The notes beneath the pieces were generated by a model. The model saw only the letters and a list, made by a program, of their open reading frames with translations. It made no database searches and was not told the DNA's origin. Both the position numbers and the translations under genes were made by a program. Below, piece by piece: positions 1 through 12,855 of a stretch of 64,000 nucleotides of DNA. Numbering within the stretch: position 1 is the stretch's first letter; each line of letters starts with the position of its first letter. Source of the stretch: Meandrina meandrites (lineage: Eukaryota > Cnidaria > Anthozoa > Scleractinia > Meandrinidae); the NCBI GenBank assembly GCA_963693305.1, contig OY855903.1, positions 21,645,755-21,709,754 of the forward strand, in the 5' to 3' direction.

Positions 1-19
1 ATACACAATTAATGTAATA

Positions 20-290
20 ATATTATGTTGTATCCCAAACTTGTTTTAGCGACAAACGCACAAAACAAACAATGGAAAGCATTGTGGTTAATTCCATGAA
101 GAAAACTAGCTGACACTTTGTTCTTTAGCCAGGAGAAGTTGACGATGTAAGCTGCTCGCGGTTCTCTTATTCTTATTTTTTGAATTCTTTAGTGGATTTG
201 ATGTTCAATCTAACGTTCATTTTATCTGTTCTACCGTTTAGCTTCCTGTTTTCGTTCAAGCGACCCAGAAGACGCTGAATTTATTCAGAG
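20..290 (+). promoter_or_regulatory. Promoter/5' exon module 1 (upstream of gene 1)
   Basis: A left-edge module. The conserved 'cccaaacttgttttagcga' block is at about 34-52. An exon-like stretch ends at 146 before GTAAGC, and a small exon-like stretch lies at 261-290 (acceptor AG, donor GTAAAT; 30 nt). Similar to the modules at 9623 and 57845. The CCAAT part would lie off the window. Confidence 0.4.
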
Positions 291-1370
291 GTAAATTGTT
301 TAGCATTATAACGGAGATTGATGCACGTGAACAAGAGAAATCTATTAAGAAAAAAAGAAAGATTCTTCATTTCACGTATCTTAAAAATGTAGTCGAAAAC
401 CAAGATAAACTTAGTTCTAAAAAGTCGGTTGCGTGCATTTGACGTGTCCCTAACGCTAACTAATTTAGCAGCAAAGACTTTCAATAATTCAATAAGAGTG
501 AAGTCATGTTCAGATAAGCTATTTATTTCAATTGTTTACTCCAACTCACAATCTTCGCAGTGTAAAAGGAATTTTCCACGGGATCAAGTTTATTTTATAC
601 TCGAACAGTTCACAATTTTACGGTCATTTTTACGCCGTTATTTTTAGGGAATGACTGTGATCAACCCATATTTCAAACACTTGTTCTTCCTTTGGTTAAG
701 CTACAATGCGGGACATAAATCTTGGGACATGTGCCACAATTGTGGGCACAACGACTGCTTGCACCCCCCTCCCCTCAAGCAATGTTGAGATTTGCCTATG
801 CCACACAGCAAGTTCAGGGCATTTATGTTTTTCAACATTGCTTGGGGGAAGGGGGGCGCTTGGGAGTGGGGAACGGGGGACCTGGGAGCGTATAGGCTCT
901 TTTTTAAAATCCTCTAAGGATCTGTTGCACTATTCAATGCTTTTTTTAGAAATGTCCCAAGTATTTTTGACCTCCATTGTATATTATAGTGCATTGGAAT
1001 TCGAAACCAATCTAACGCAAACTCAACGGACACACAATTCGCAAGTAGTTCTTTTACTTTATAACAAGAACTCCGATTCGCTCAGATTTCGCTAATTTGA
1101 TAACCATTCAAATCCCATCCATTAATATTTCTTTGTATACTTTCCAAACCAGTTTCATTTTGAAAATACCAAGCGGGCAAAGGGGAGTTATGAGGATGGT
1201 CCAGAGTCTATTTTGACTTTTTTTTTATTAACAAATGCACACACATGGGTTTTTACAGCTAATTTATCTTTCAGCTGAGAAAATAAGTGTGGAATTGAAT
1301 TAAAAAATAGAAACTCAAAACTGTGACTCAAAAATAAAAAATTAAAAAACGCAATCTGAGAAAAAGCAGA

Positions 1371-1717
1371 AATATAATATGTCATTCCATTGGGCGAATA
1401 GCTGAGAGAGTAAACAGGAAAAGCCAATAGCATTGCTTGTTAGAACTGGAAAGTAAAAACGCTAATATGTATGCTGCTTCAAAAACTTTTTTTTACGAGA
1501 ATCTCAAAGTTTGCTTGCCCAAGGAAAAGCTATAGCTCATTTCAGTTCTGAAAAGCAACTCGAAAGGATTGTACAAGTTGAAGATGTAAGTCTTATTTTT
1601 TTTTTTGGATTCTTGTCCTGAGTTTTAATTTTGGACCTAACACTCGTTTTTATCTCCTTCCCGTTTAGTGTATTTAGTTTTCCATTCAGACGATACAGGC
1701 GCTGAGTTACTTGAAAG
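1371..1717 (+). promoter_or_regulatory. Promoter/5' exon module 2 (gene 1)
   Basis: Contains CCATTGGG (inverted CCAAT) at about 1387, a GTTAGAA half-box at about 1439-1445 whose left TTCTA half is missing, and the 'gctgcttcaaaaactt...acgagaatctc' block. An exon-like stretch ends at 1585 before GTAAGT, and a 28-nt exon-like stretch lies at 1690-1717 between CAG and GTAAGT. It matches the modules at 12490 and 59290 along its length. Confidence 0.45.
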
Positions 1718-2589
1718 GTAAGTGATTCAATTCACTGTACGAGTCTCTTGATTTGATTTTCAGTTTTTGTCTGCGAGATTTTATGCACGTTCTTATACCG
1801 TCTCGTTTTTTATAACTCCAAGCGGGCTTTTGATAAAAATGTTATGTAGCCTTTTCGTCAATGGTTACTTTCAAACTGAACGACCGTTGTTTTTTTTTTG
1901 TTGTTGTTTTTTTTTGTCTTATCGGTACGCTATTTCATAAGCTTGTTTGAATAAGAAGCTCAGTACTGCGACAAGAGAATACTGTACGAGCTGAATGTGA
2001 CGAGCACTTGTTTCTTCGAATACAAATCAAACCTATCTGATAAATTACTAACTTTTGGTTAAATGTGTCCAAGTACGGTGTCTTCAAGGGCCGTTTTGGA
2101 AGAAAAAATAAAATGTCATAGCCCCCGGGGTCATAGCGCCTCAAAACAAGGATTGAAACACTGCATGAAACTTTAAAAATCAATACAAGCAGCGGCATTT
2201 TATATCGGTTAATCTACGTACTCAAGCAGTTATACGCTTTCCACCTGCAGTTTGGTTATCTTAATTTGTACAGTTATATATTATAAATTGTTAAATTTTT
2301 GGTAATATTTTTCAACATTCCCAGTTGACTCGTCATCTCTGCGCATTTTGCAAATGACGTATTTTGGTTGGTAAGACGTAGTCAGTTCTAAAACTCGTTT
2401 TAACATGAAACTCGTCAAAACAAAAAAAGTACATCAACATGTCAGACTCCTTGCCATTTGTCAATTTAGAAATGATCTGACCATTTAACACGTAAGCAGC
2501 TAGTAAACGTGTTTTAACGTTGCACTTTATTGAAAATAAATTAAGATAAAATGTTCTGATATAATGATAGCAGTATCATTTTCATTCAG

Positions 2590-2652
2590 ACGCTTGCTAC
2601 CACATTATTGGAAGGTGGGAACTTTATCGACGAGTTTTGCTAAATTATAAAG
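2590..2652 (+). other. Putative further 5' UTR exon of gene 1
   Basis: A stretch of 63 nt between TTCATTCAG and GTACAAAT. It is conserved at 14335-14400 (gene 2) and 61066-61127 (gene 5), including the acceptor and the GTAC donor; the core is 'ggaaggtgggaacttt'. It has no shared open frame, so it would be noncoding. Confidence 0.35.
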
Positions 2653-3131
2653 GTACAAATATTGCCTTGTTCTATTAACTTAACAAACGATTTAAGGTAA
2701 CGTTTTTTTCTTACCCTATCTTCCTTTTCCTTGCTAAGATTTACAATGTCTAATCTTACAAAGTCTATAGACATGGCAGATGCATAGTGGTCGATATTCT
2801 GTTCGTAACAAAAGGATCGGACAGAAATTCAGTTGAATCTGGTCTATAACGCTTCATCTTTCAGCATTTTCTCCTGTACTGCTGCATGTACCAAGATTAA
2901 ACAGCAAAAACGTAAATGGGATTTAAAAAGCATCGTAGAGTCACAGTTTTAGTTAGACCTACTTGGTAAGAATTCAGGATCGATGCCCTTAATATCTGCG
3001 TAAACAAGACATTTCAGCGCTACTTATTGCAGAGAAACATTTCAATATAATACTAACAAAAAATCTGATTACACGAATGTAACTGCATCGATTGTTGCCG
3101 CTGACTCGTTTTTAAATTGCTGTATCCACAG

Positions 3132-5726
3132 ACCAAACGATAACTCGTTGATCATGTTGGGTGTCCTCTTTTGTGCGTTGATCTCCTTGGGTTCAACGAC
3201 GGCCAATAACGTCAGCAGCAAACCACGGGACAACAAAGTAAGCACTTTGCGTTTTATAAAGTAACCACCTCAAGTGTATTGTTTGTTAGCAAACTAAAGT
3301 AAATCTTACGTAAAATCCATAAAACACACCGCAACTATCTCGAAATTATCTTCGAAGGCAAGATAAATTTATGACAAAACATCTCATATACATACAGTAT
3401 ATTCATTGCTGGTGATGCCACCTGTTTGTGCTTTCACGGCATCTTCTAAGGGACGGACAATTTAAAAAATGATGGTGGGGATGGGAAAAATCATGCAAGG
3501 AAAAATTTTCAAAAAAAAAAATCATTCAAGGAAAACGCAAAGAAAAAACATCATGCACAAGATGGACCCCATTTTGACATTAAACCAGAATTATAATTCT
3601 TCTCGAAAAGTATCCCAAAATTCACGGAAGGATTCCCCTGGACCATCCATACTACGGAAATGCTCTTCCTCCCATTTAAAGGCATAACAATCAGTGCTAA
3701 CTTTTGGTCCCCCCTCACCTCAAAATTCGTTCCTACCGGCCTGACAGGTATATTAATTACATAATTTTTTTCACTTTAAACTGCTATTTACTTTTGGAAT
3801 CTTTCTCAGTAAATTAAACTTGTTTAAGTGAACATTGTTCATAAACAAGATCATAAAAAAAATTTCAAAATGGAGAGTAACGTTAAGTACAAGCTATGTA
3901 TTTAATTTAACAAAGCTGCATTGTTTTTAATTAATTCGATAGCAAGTTGTACATAAAACATTTTTTTTCTTTTTCATAAAAACATTTTGTTTTCTTTTTC
4001 AAAAAAAAAACACGATCCGCTATTCCCTTCTTCTTCCTATCTCATATTCATTTTCCTTCACAGGTCTCATTGTGTTACGGTGGACAACCAGGCACAAATG
4101 GTTTTCCGGGTACGCATGGCTTGCCTGGTTCTCCTGGGGCACCTGGCCGTGATGGACGTGAGGGAGCGAAAGGAGACCAGGGCAGTCCGGGAAAGACTGG
4201 ACCACAGGGAACACCTGGTGCAGAAGGAAAGAAAGGAACAAAGGGAGAACCTGGTGTCCAGGGTCCCGCGGGACAAAAAGGAGAGAGGGGTGAGAAAGGT
4301 GACAGTGGAACTCCAGGAACACCTCAGCTTTCCTCGCACATGAACTGGAAAGAATACACTTGGAAAAGCACTGATGGCAAAGACTCAGGTGTGATCCAGG
4401 TAAGTGATTTATGTCACTTTCTAATTCAACAATTTAAAGCATCACAGTAACATGGTAACCAGGTGTCTGCTCAGTGTATAGCATCTGAAGCCTGTAATTG
4501 TAATATAATTACCATGGTAACCGCAGGAACGTACTCTTCGATCAACAATGCTTTTCGCAATTTCAATGCCTTTTTACTCAAAGGAGGACATTGCTATAAC
4601 TAGAAGATAACATTTTGTTGGCGAAAAGTTTATAAGTTGCGTCCTTTGATTTGGCAAGATTTCATTAGTCGCCTCTGTCGCCTTGAGTGGGAAGCATTCA
4701 TTAACAATGTCGAGTCCTTTCCTTTTATTGGCAAGATTCTCAGCCAACTTGTCTCTCTTCAAAAACTAAGGCAAATTGCCTTGCGCAGGGAAAATAACAA
4801 CAAGTATTCCTTCTCAGCTGAGGTTGATTAAAGAAAACGGGATACGTTCACGCTGTGTGGGTCCGCTGATGTTTCCATATTAAATTGATAATTAATTATT
4901 TTCTATTATCTTAGTTTCTTGGCTCCTAGCAACACAAAATTTATTTCAGTTTACTTCATTTATTTCACTTAACTAATAATGTGATCATATATAAATACTT
5001 CGAACATTAATATTATAATTTGACGTTATCTATTAATTTTTTTTTCGAACCTTTCATCTTTTCACTGAATTAAATTCTTTTCCCTTACTTGTCGGAAATG
5101 ATAATTAATCTATGACCAGATTAATTAATGATTGATAATTATCTCCGTAGAACTGTGAATTTATGAAGAACTTCACGGACACTGCCCTCCATATTTACTT
5201 TGCTGGTAACCTCAGGATTTATGGATGTGACCACTACCGTAGCCGTTGGTATTTTACCTTCAATGTCGCCGAGTGCAGCTCTCCTGGCTCCATTGACGGT
5301 GCATTCTACTTGCAAACCGGCAAGAGCCACAGCCTGCACCGTCACCGCCATACATGGTAACACAACATGGCCGCCAACAATGAAAACATATAGTCACCCA
5401 ACCACAAAATGAATGCTAACCGCAAGCAAATTGCAGTTGCTGTAGTTTGCTTGCAGTTAACATTCATTTTGTGCAATTTGCTTGCCGTTAGCATTCATTT
5501 TGTGGTTGGGTGACTATATGTTTTCATTGTTGGCGGCCATGTTGTGTTACCATGAAGTATATGCCATATTGAAGGTCACTGTGATAACATTCACAAGGGA
5601 AAGGTGCGAGTTGGATTTTGGGTTGGGAAGTGTACCACTGGCCAGAAGAGTGCCGACGCATACAAAGGTTGGGGTCAGACGCTGTCCCGCATCTTCATCG
5701 AAGAGGTGCCAAAAGCGCAACAGTAG
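3132..5726 (+). pseudogene. CTHRC1: CTHRC1-like gene 1, broken copy
   Basis: First member of the tandem array. Visible exons are 3132-3237 (ATG at 3154; 28 codons, hydrophobic signal peptide MLGVLFCALISLG), 4064-4399 (V-S-L-C-Y start, 27 uninterrupted Gly-X-Y triplets, then the NWKE region) and 5151-5726. Splice sites are canonical and phase 0. Compared with genes 3 and 4 it has lost three conserved cysteines: WKEC became WKEY, and C-x2-C-C became C-D-H-Y-R-S. TFNGAEC became TFNVAEC. The last exon is interrupted by a foldback element at 5354-5553, which ends the protein in ...HRHRHTW followed by a stop at 5358-5360. The coding sequence resumes after the element (HIEGHC...) and runs open to a TAG at 5724-5726. 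A short deletion relative to gene 5 removed the upstream ATG, so the start falls at the internal Met. The preserved downstream frame suggests recent inactivation. A truncated secreted product cannot be excluded. Confidence 0.85.
5354..5553. mobile_element. Foldback MITE inside gene 1 last exon
   Basis: The two arms, 5354-5434 and 5473-5553, are inverted copies of each other with about one mismatch in 81 bases. They begin ATGGTAACACAACATGG, and a short partly repeated spacer separates them. Genes 2 to 4 have uninterrupted coding sequence at this point, so this is an insertion. The bases GCCATA occur just before the left arm and again shortly after the right arm, which fits a target-site duplication with a few filler bases. 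No transposase is encoded. The near-identity of the arms argues for a young insertion. Confidence 0.85.
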
Positions 5727-5850
5727 ACACGTGACACGTGATCCATTGGACTTTCTAGAAGAACTTTAGTATAGTAAGGATAGAAAAACTGCACTGCAGT
5801 TGTTAGAAGCATTCGAATCAGCAGATTTGAAACTTTTGTACGAGCTGAAA

Positions 5851-5856
5851 AATAAA
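5851..5856 (+). terminator. Poly(A) signal of gene 1
   Basis: AATAAA about 125 bases after the ancestral stop codon, inside the block AGCTGARAAATAAAGTCCAG that also follows genes 2, 3 and 4 at the same place. Confidence 0.7.
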
Positions 5857-5859
5857 GTC

Positions 5860-7150
5860 CAGGTATATTATTTAATGACTGTCTGGTTTCAGCTTCCATG
5901 CTTGGTTTGAATGCTTGGCGTCGCATACTGCAAGTGTACTACAACGAATTATTTTTTTTTTTGCTTCTTCTGTCATCATCGTCATCATCATCATCATCAT
6001 CATCGTTATTATTAATAATTATAAAAGAGTGTTGCGTTGAATAGTGCGATGCGTACTACTAGTCTTCCTCCCCTGCATATTTTGAATTACATAGATGATG
6101 TCTTCCTGCTGCGCTTTAGTACATTTAGAAAAACTGGCTCTTCAGTGTTGAGGATCTATTTCTGTATATTGTTAAATAAACTCGATCATTCAAAACTCAA
6201 ATATTTATCATCAAAATATTGACTCGACAATGAACGCCACGCTTGGAAGTGTACTTGACATTTTTTGTTGACGCGTGTATACACTCTGTGCATACATGTA
6301 TACAAATTAAGTCTCTCAGAGAGGCCAAGATTCCTCTTTCTTTATTTAATTTCCGCACACACCCTTGCTTTATATCCAAGCTTACTAAACAGGTACACAG
6401 TCTGTGCAACAATATAATTATCCAGCTTTATTCGTTGGTCTGAATAATCATATTATCTACAACGATGCAATCCTCCGTAAGAAAAAAAAAGATGGCGGCG
6501 GTACATTTGACCACAATACCCTGCGAACCTAACACAGCCAATATGACACATAGAAAGCTATGTTTTTGCGAAATTCTTCCCCGTACTAACAACATTGTTC
6601 ATGCTAGGTTTCAAGTTTTTAAAGTTTTTCTGTGACTTTTTATGAGCGTTTTTACGGTTTTCGCGCGCTAAGCATTATAGGTAAATGTACCAGTCGCCAT
6701 CTTTTTGCGTACGGTGGATTATGAACCTGTAATGTTTGAAAAATTATCTATGCCATCAGAAATTTTTCTATTAATCTAGCGCGGCTCAAATTAGTCTCCT
6801 TGGCTGTTGCTATTTCAGTTAAGCGTTGCGTGACGAAATGACGGCGGCGAGGAGACTAGGCTCAACTCTGACGTTGCTGGGATTCACACTGAATTCAAAG
6901 AGATTGTGTTCATTGTTAAATGAATCTCCATTCTAAAATGCCTTCCCATCAGTTGACGTTTCTGAAAAAGAACACAAAACCAGAAAACACTTTTTTCATT
7001 GAATGCATGAAAAACACTTTTGCCGGAAATGTTAGTAATAAGTTATTAATAAAAAAAGAGATTCAAAACATTCTAAGAGATGTCTTTATAATAAGTGTTT
7101 AATGCCAACAGGAAAGAAAACTGTCGATTAACCGCGCACTTCGATGAATC
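5860..7150. other. Intergenic stretch after gene 1
   Basis: No gene. It contains a (TCA)n run near 5972-6004, a MITE at 6469-6720, and anonymous AT-rich sequence from 6730. The block from 7130 ('actttagagagcggaataca') recurs at 55230. Confidence 0.6.
6469..6720. mobile_element. MITE with terminal inverted repeats
   Basis: The termini are imperfect inverted repeats of about 45 bases: 'aatcctccgtaag...aagatggcggcggtacattt' on the left and, reverse-complemented, 'aatccaccgtacg...aagatggcgactggtacatt' on the right. There is no coding capacity. Confidence 0.65.
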
Positions 7151-7469
7151 CTTATCAAAGAACTTTAGAGAGCGGAATACAGGTACTGTCGTTCGTAACA
7201 AACTCGAATATTTGCCACTGATTAAAATATTGACTCAATAGACTGATTTGTCGGTTGACGCTGATGTAAAACTCTTCGCGCGAGCCAATTTTCTATTTCG
7301 ACCGCTTTCAAATACGCAGGCTATACGATTTTATTTATATATATTGCTCCAACTCACAACTGATCGAATTATTGACTCACGATCAATGACGCCTCGAGAG
7401 GAAGAACATGACATTTTTCGCTTGACGCGCGTGTAAAACTCTTCGCGCGAGCCAAGATTTCTCTTCGCT

Positions 7470-10110
7470 TCTTTTCGCCAATGCCTTTAGCTGATATACC
7501 CAAGCTTTTGTTTTGTTTCTAAAACTTGGTGATTTTCATTTGCGAACGCTCAAAAACTACGCAGCCTCTATACAAGTAATATTAATTAGTATTCAGCAAC
7601 GATTTACCGAAAATTAGTACCTGTTACATTCCTATACAATGAGGCACGATATTATCGACATGGGTCCTGCTTTCTTTCCTATGAGTGGACATTTTCCTTT
7701 TTAGTTGGTCGTTTCGATGACATATTTAATTTATTGCACAGCTTACAGCTTACATTTGTTTGTATTGATTAATATTGCAGTGTTCGCGATTACAAATGCA
7801 CAAAACAAGAAATTGAATTTGAATAATTAAAAATGGCTAAATTAAACAAACTTTACTATTGATCATTGTTAACCAAATCTGAATTTTCAAATTACTTGAC
7901 GTCTTGAAGTTTTCAAAGCACACAAACCAAAAATAACATCTTTCATTGGACAAAGGTTTTGCCAGAAATGTCAGTAATGGGCTTTCTCAAGCAATGAATA
8001 CATGGTCAATAACAAACTGGTAGGAACAAGATTCTATAAGTCAAAGTTATAAAGGAAGAATTTCCAAGCGCGCAGTTCGATGTATCCTTATAAAAAAACT
8101 GAAGAATTCAGAGAGCCTTTACAGGTACGATCGTCTAACTTTGAGCAGTGAGTGCGTAGTTTGGCGAACGCGGGCGTCAGCCAAATAATTAATCGTAAAC
8201 AAATTCGCTATTATCTAAAAAAGTCATCGGTGTTGCGGTATAAGACAGAGTAAACTGTTAGTTGAAACTCTCAGTGAACACATCCCCTAATAAGATTTGG
8301 TTTATCATATTTTTTTGTATCTGCCATTCAGTTGTTCGTTAGTTCGTAAGGCTAAAGCAAAGTCACTTTAATCATGCGCCTAGCTAGTCCGGTTAGCTAT
8401 GGCTCAAATACGTTTTAAAGCTTTTCGCCAAAATATAAATTAAGTGGCCTTTGGTACTTACAGTCGCTTGAATTGATGGCCTAGGTTCCAGGCCACATAA
8501 TATTTCGGTGTGTGTGCTGGAATAAGCACATTCTATCATGGATGGATAATATATTAAAATTTGCTGTGTCGACATTTATTTTGTTTTTACAATTTTGCAT
8601 GTTTGACTGAATGGGTCTTTAAATTAAGCTGGCGAATCGCAAACCTGCTTGATCAGTATGCTCAAAAATTACAATTTCTACGCAAAGTGACAATAAGAAA
8701 GCAATCCCGGCTCGACATCAAATAAAAGAATAGGAGAATTACATCAGACGCCGGATACCCTTAACAGAAGCTATCGATTTCTTTCACGAAGACTTTCGTT
8801 TTAAAACATTACATAATATACCGAAACACGACGAGACAAGTCAACTGTACTAAGCTGAATTGTTTTTCTTTGAGGAGACTCCAGGTATTCAAATCAGTGA
8901 CCTTTGTGATTTTTATTTCTTCACTCGAAAATCGTGATTTAGTCAAACGTTTCAACAAGGAAATCCGCTTCAATGACTCCTTTTCAAGCGACCGAGGATC
9001 CCATTACCCATATATAGACTTTTGTACTATCTGCAGTTTTTTTCCTTATTGAATTCAGTTAAGGAAAGAAAATAACAATCTAGGCCAACAGTGTTTGCCA
9101 ACTATAACCGTTGTGCCAAAAAAACACACACATACACAAACAGCAGAATATTCAAATGCAAGAAATGTTGACAGCCGTGTACGAGTGAAAACACTAGTGA
9201 GTTACTGCGGCATTTTTGCCTACATTAGCTTATCATAAAGCAAAGAAAGAGACAAATGAGAAGACTGTCTCCCGGTATCGAGACATCTCAGTGTTATAGT
9301 TAGGAGGCCTGTTTTCAAATCTAAATCTAGCTAATGAAATTATGCCATCAAGAATTTAAACGCCTTTTTAGGGTTCAATTTTGCAACACTGAAAGAGAAC
9401 GCGCTTTCAAGCAAATTTTTGGACTAACATTTTACAGTTAGAATACTAACGGATAAAATCGCTTGTAAACAAGAAACTCAACTCGTAGTTTCCTGAATAA
9501 AAAAAAAATGTTGGGCTTAGGTTTTGTGAACTAATTTTTATTTTCTAATAATCAAGGATTCAATTATTTCTTATCGCCGACATGATACGGCTTTAACTGT
9601 CAGCAGTAACTCACGAAACAAGAATGGAAGTTTTAATCTTATTGGATAAATCAACGACTAAACAAACCGTTCTATAAAGATACCGAATAACATTGCTTGT
9701 TAGAAAAAAAATACAGAATTTACGTAATATGTATGATGTCTCACAAACTTGTTTTTGCGAGAACGTCAGCAAACAAACAGAGGGAGTACGAAACAGCGTG
9801 CTTTATTCAAAGAAGAAAACCAGTCGAGGATCTGTTTTTTAACTTCAAGAAATTAACGATGTAAGGTTGCGGTACTCTTATGCTTTTTTGAATTCTTTAA
9901 TGCTTATGGCTTTGATGTTAAATCTAACGTTTATTTTATCTGTTCTACCGTTTTGCTTTCTGTTTTCTTTCAGATGACGCAGACGCTGAGTTTAAACAAA
10001 GGTAACTTGTTTAGCCTTACCTGAGATGCATGCCCGTGAACTATGTCGGCAGATTAAGAGAAAAAGAAAGAATTTTTATTTCGCGCACCTTAAAATGTAG
10101 TCGAGGTAAT
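7470..10110. repeat. Duplicated upstream region of gene 2
   Basis: Collinear with 55600-58320. Shared landmarks include 'ttagctgatatacccaagct', 'caaatgcacaaaacaagaa' and 'agagaacgcgctttcaagca'. No gene is visible inside; it ends with a promoter/5' exon module. Confidence 0.85.
9623..10001 (+). promoter_or_regulatory. Promoter/5' exon module (gene 2, distal)
   Basis: In order: CTTATTGGATAAATC (inverted CCAAT), the box TTCTA...TAGAA at 9670-9705, the 'tctcacaaacttgtttttgc' block near 9738, an exon-like stretch ending at 9860 before GTAAGG, then a 28-nt exon-like stretch at 9974-10001 between CAG and GTAACT. It is close to the copy at 57845-58219. Confidence 0.5.
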
Positions 10111-10794
10111 AAGTTTGAAAAGCCAGCTATTTAGTCCCAGAGAGTCGTTTACGTAAATTTGACGTGCTATCAATACCACCTAATTTAGCAGCTCAGATTT
10201 TCAATAAGAGTAAAGTCATGTTCAGATAGGCTTTTCTTTTTCAAGTGTTTAGTACTTCAACTCACGGTTCTTTTAATGTAACAGGAAAAATGTTCCAGCG
10301 TAAATATCAAGTTAGTTTTATTAAATACTCAAACAGTTCACAGTTTTATGGTCATCCACGATATGCGTTTAATTGTCAGATTTACATCGCCGCGATCTTT
10401 AGCGAATGACTGATCGGCCCATTTTTACGACTGTTTTTGCGTATGCAAAACGGGAGTTACGGATTAGGGCGATTTGAAGCCATCCTTCCTTCACTCCTTC
10501 ACTCGGTCAGATGTAAACAAAAGGCCGTTGACAGATGGTTGGCAGACCTACATGTAACGCCACTCTCAGTTTGACGTTGCGGTTTATTAAGACCGATGAC
10601 AGACCACTGTACTTTACGCGCTAATGATTTTGTTTTGATGGGTATGTGATGATAATTTGAAAATCGATTGTGAACATATTTTATTTTTATTTTACCTTAA
10701 ATCAGGTGTATGTTGTTTCTGCCCTATAGAAAAATCAACAGAATTTTCTTAAGTTTGCATGAAGTTTGCGTAGTCGCTAGCTGACAGAAGATTA

Positions 10795-11875
10795 TCAGTG
10801 TCACGCGACAAAGGTCAACCTAGCCGATTTCAAAATAAATTTTATGCCACGCTTAATCTTCACAGCAATCAAGGAATGCAAGATCATGGTCATGGCACTT
10901 TCAAAACACATTCCGGAAATTGAACGTTAATCGTAAACGTAAATCCGCGTAAATCCGTATAGATCTTTTCAAGTGATGCACGTTCGACTTCGACGATTTA
11001 ATTCGTCACTTGTTAAATAGAAGCTACAAGAAGGAACAATTGCATCGTGTGCTTCACAGCGACAACCTAAATCAACTCATTTCAAACAACTTTTATAGGC
11101 CTCGGAGTTAAGAAGTACCCTTGCTGAGTTTTATAACCCACAACAGATAAATGTTCATCGCATGCAAGCAAAATCATCAGCACAGGTCGCAGCGGAGAAC
11201 ACTTGAGTTTCAACGACGAGATAAAATCTGGAGCGAGATTTATTCCTAGCAGAAGACTACCTATCCCAAAAGCCAGAGGACCCTACCGCAAGTAAACAAG
11301 GAACAACAAAACTCACAGTACAAGCAACCAAAATAGCGGTCGCAGAAGACAGGCAAAGTCATATTTTAAAAGCATATTAAAATAAAAGACGACGCGCGGA
11401 TCGTTAAAAGTGATCATATGTTTTTAAACACGAATAGAAAAATGCATAGAAGAAAACAACTTGCCCCCAAAGTTATCCAGATATACACGCAATCGAATTC
11501 CACCAAAAAGTCGTTCCACGTACCATTGAGTTCACCACAAAAATCAGAATTATCAGTGTCACGCGACAAAGGTTTACGCAGCCGATTTCAGAATAAATTT
11601 TATGCGACGTTAAATCAAAGAATGCGAGATCATGCTCATGGCACTATCAAAACACATTCCGGAAATTGAACGTCAATCGTACACGCTGTACAGGAAAAAG
11701 AGTCTACATATGCTAGCACGAAAACACGCAAACTTGAATTTGTCTGCTTGGAGCTTGCTTCTTTTACAACCAATGCAAAACAAATTGAAAAATAAACGTA
11801 AATCCGTATAGATCTTTACAAGTGATGCACGTTCGACTTTGGCGATTTAATTCGTCACTTGTTAAATAAAAGCGA
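10795..11875. repeat. Local direct duplication
   Basis: 10795-11015 and 11550-11875 are diverged direct copies. Shared stretches are 'ttatcagtgtcacgcgacaa', 'aaaacacattccggaaattg' and 'aagtgatgcacgttcgact'. No gene is evident; the short open frame at 11418-11669 lies across the second copy and is unlikely to be coding. Confidence 0.75.
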
Positions 11876-12489
11876 CAGGAACTCGCACGAACACATTAAA
11901 TGATGAAGTCATCGCTTAAAAAAACAGTCGTGGCCCAATAGGGCCTTTTGATTCAACTACTAGGTCTTACTTTAGTTGAGTCTTAAACAATCTAACGTAA
12001 GTAAATCAAACTCAACGGACGCACAATTTGCAAGAAGTTCCTATTTTGTCGTGATTACTTATAAAGCAATGTGATAAGTAACGGGTACATTTGAAACGCG
12101 ATTAGAGACAGGGTAATTACACTTGTGTAGATTCAAACCTGAGAACAAGAACTTCGCTTCGCTCACATTTCGCTAATTTGATAAACTCCAAATAACCAGT
12201 CATAAGTATTACCGTTTATACTCTCCACAGCAAAACTTTATGCCATTTTCCAAATTTCAAGCAGGCGAATAAAAGATATTAGGATTGTCCCGAGCCTATT
12301 TTGATTCTTAAACTAAGGTACACGAGTCAGTAAAACCATTGTTTAGAGACTTGATCAATGAAGGCCATTACTTCTTGCCATTATCGTATTTTTTATTGCA
12401 GATATTTTATCTTTCCGTTTAGAAAACAAGTGCGAAATTAAACGTGACTCACAAAACAAAGAAAAAACATAAAAGCAAACTGAGATAAT

Positions 12490-12855
12490 GCAGAAATATA
12501 ACATGTCATTCTATTGGATGAGTAGGAGAGAAAGCAAACAGTTCTAACCAATAGCATTGCTTGTTAGAATGAAAGTGCCTCATCGTCAAACCTGTTTTTA
12601 CGAGAATCTCAAATCAGAAAAAACAAACAAACAAACAAACAAACAAACAAAAATTTTCTCACCCAAGAAAAAAGTAGTTCATTTCAGTTCTGAGGAGCGA
12701 CTCGAAAGGATTGTACAAGTTAAACATGTAAGTGTTATTATTTTTGGATTCTTTTCCTGGTTTTAATGTTGGATCTAACACTCGTTTTTATTTCCTTCCC
12801 GTTTAGCATATTCAGTTTTCCATTCAGACGATACAGGCGCTGATTTACTTCAAAG
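12490..12855 (+). promoter_or_regulatory. Promoter/5' exon module (gene 2, proximal)
   Basis: CTATTGGATGAG, box TTCTAACC...GTTAGAA at 12542-12569, 'acctgtttttacgagaatc', an exon-like stretch ending at 12727 before GTAAGT, and a 28-nt exon-like stretch at 12828-12855 between CAG and GTAAGT. An (AAAC)n run at about 12617-12652 sits inside. Confidence 0.5.

Noticed and set aside
4020..4339. Open minus-strand frames opposite each collagen exon
   Set aside because: The same frames appear opposite all five collagen exons because Gly-Pro-rich codons read open in reverse. There are no signal, splice or domain features.
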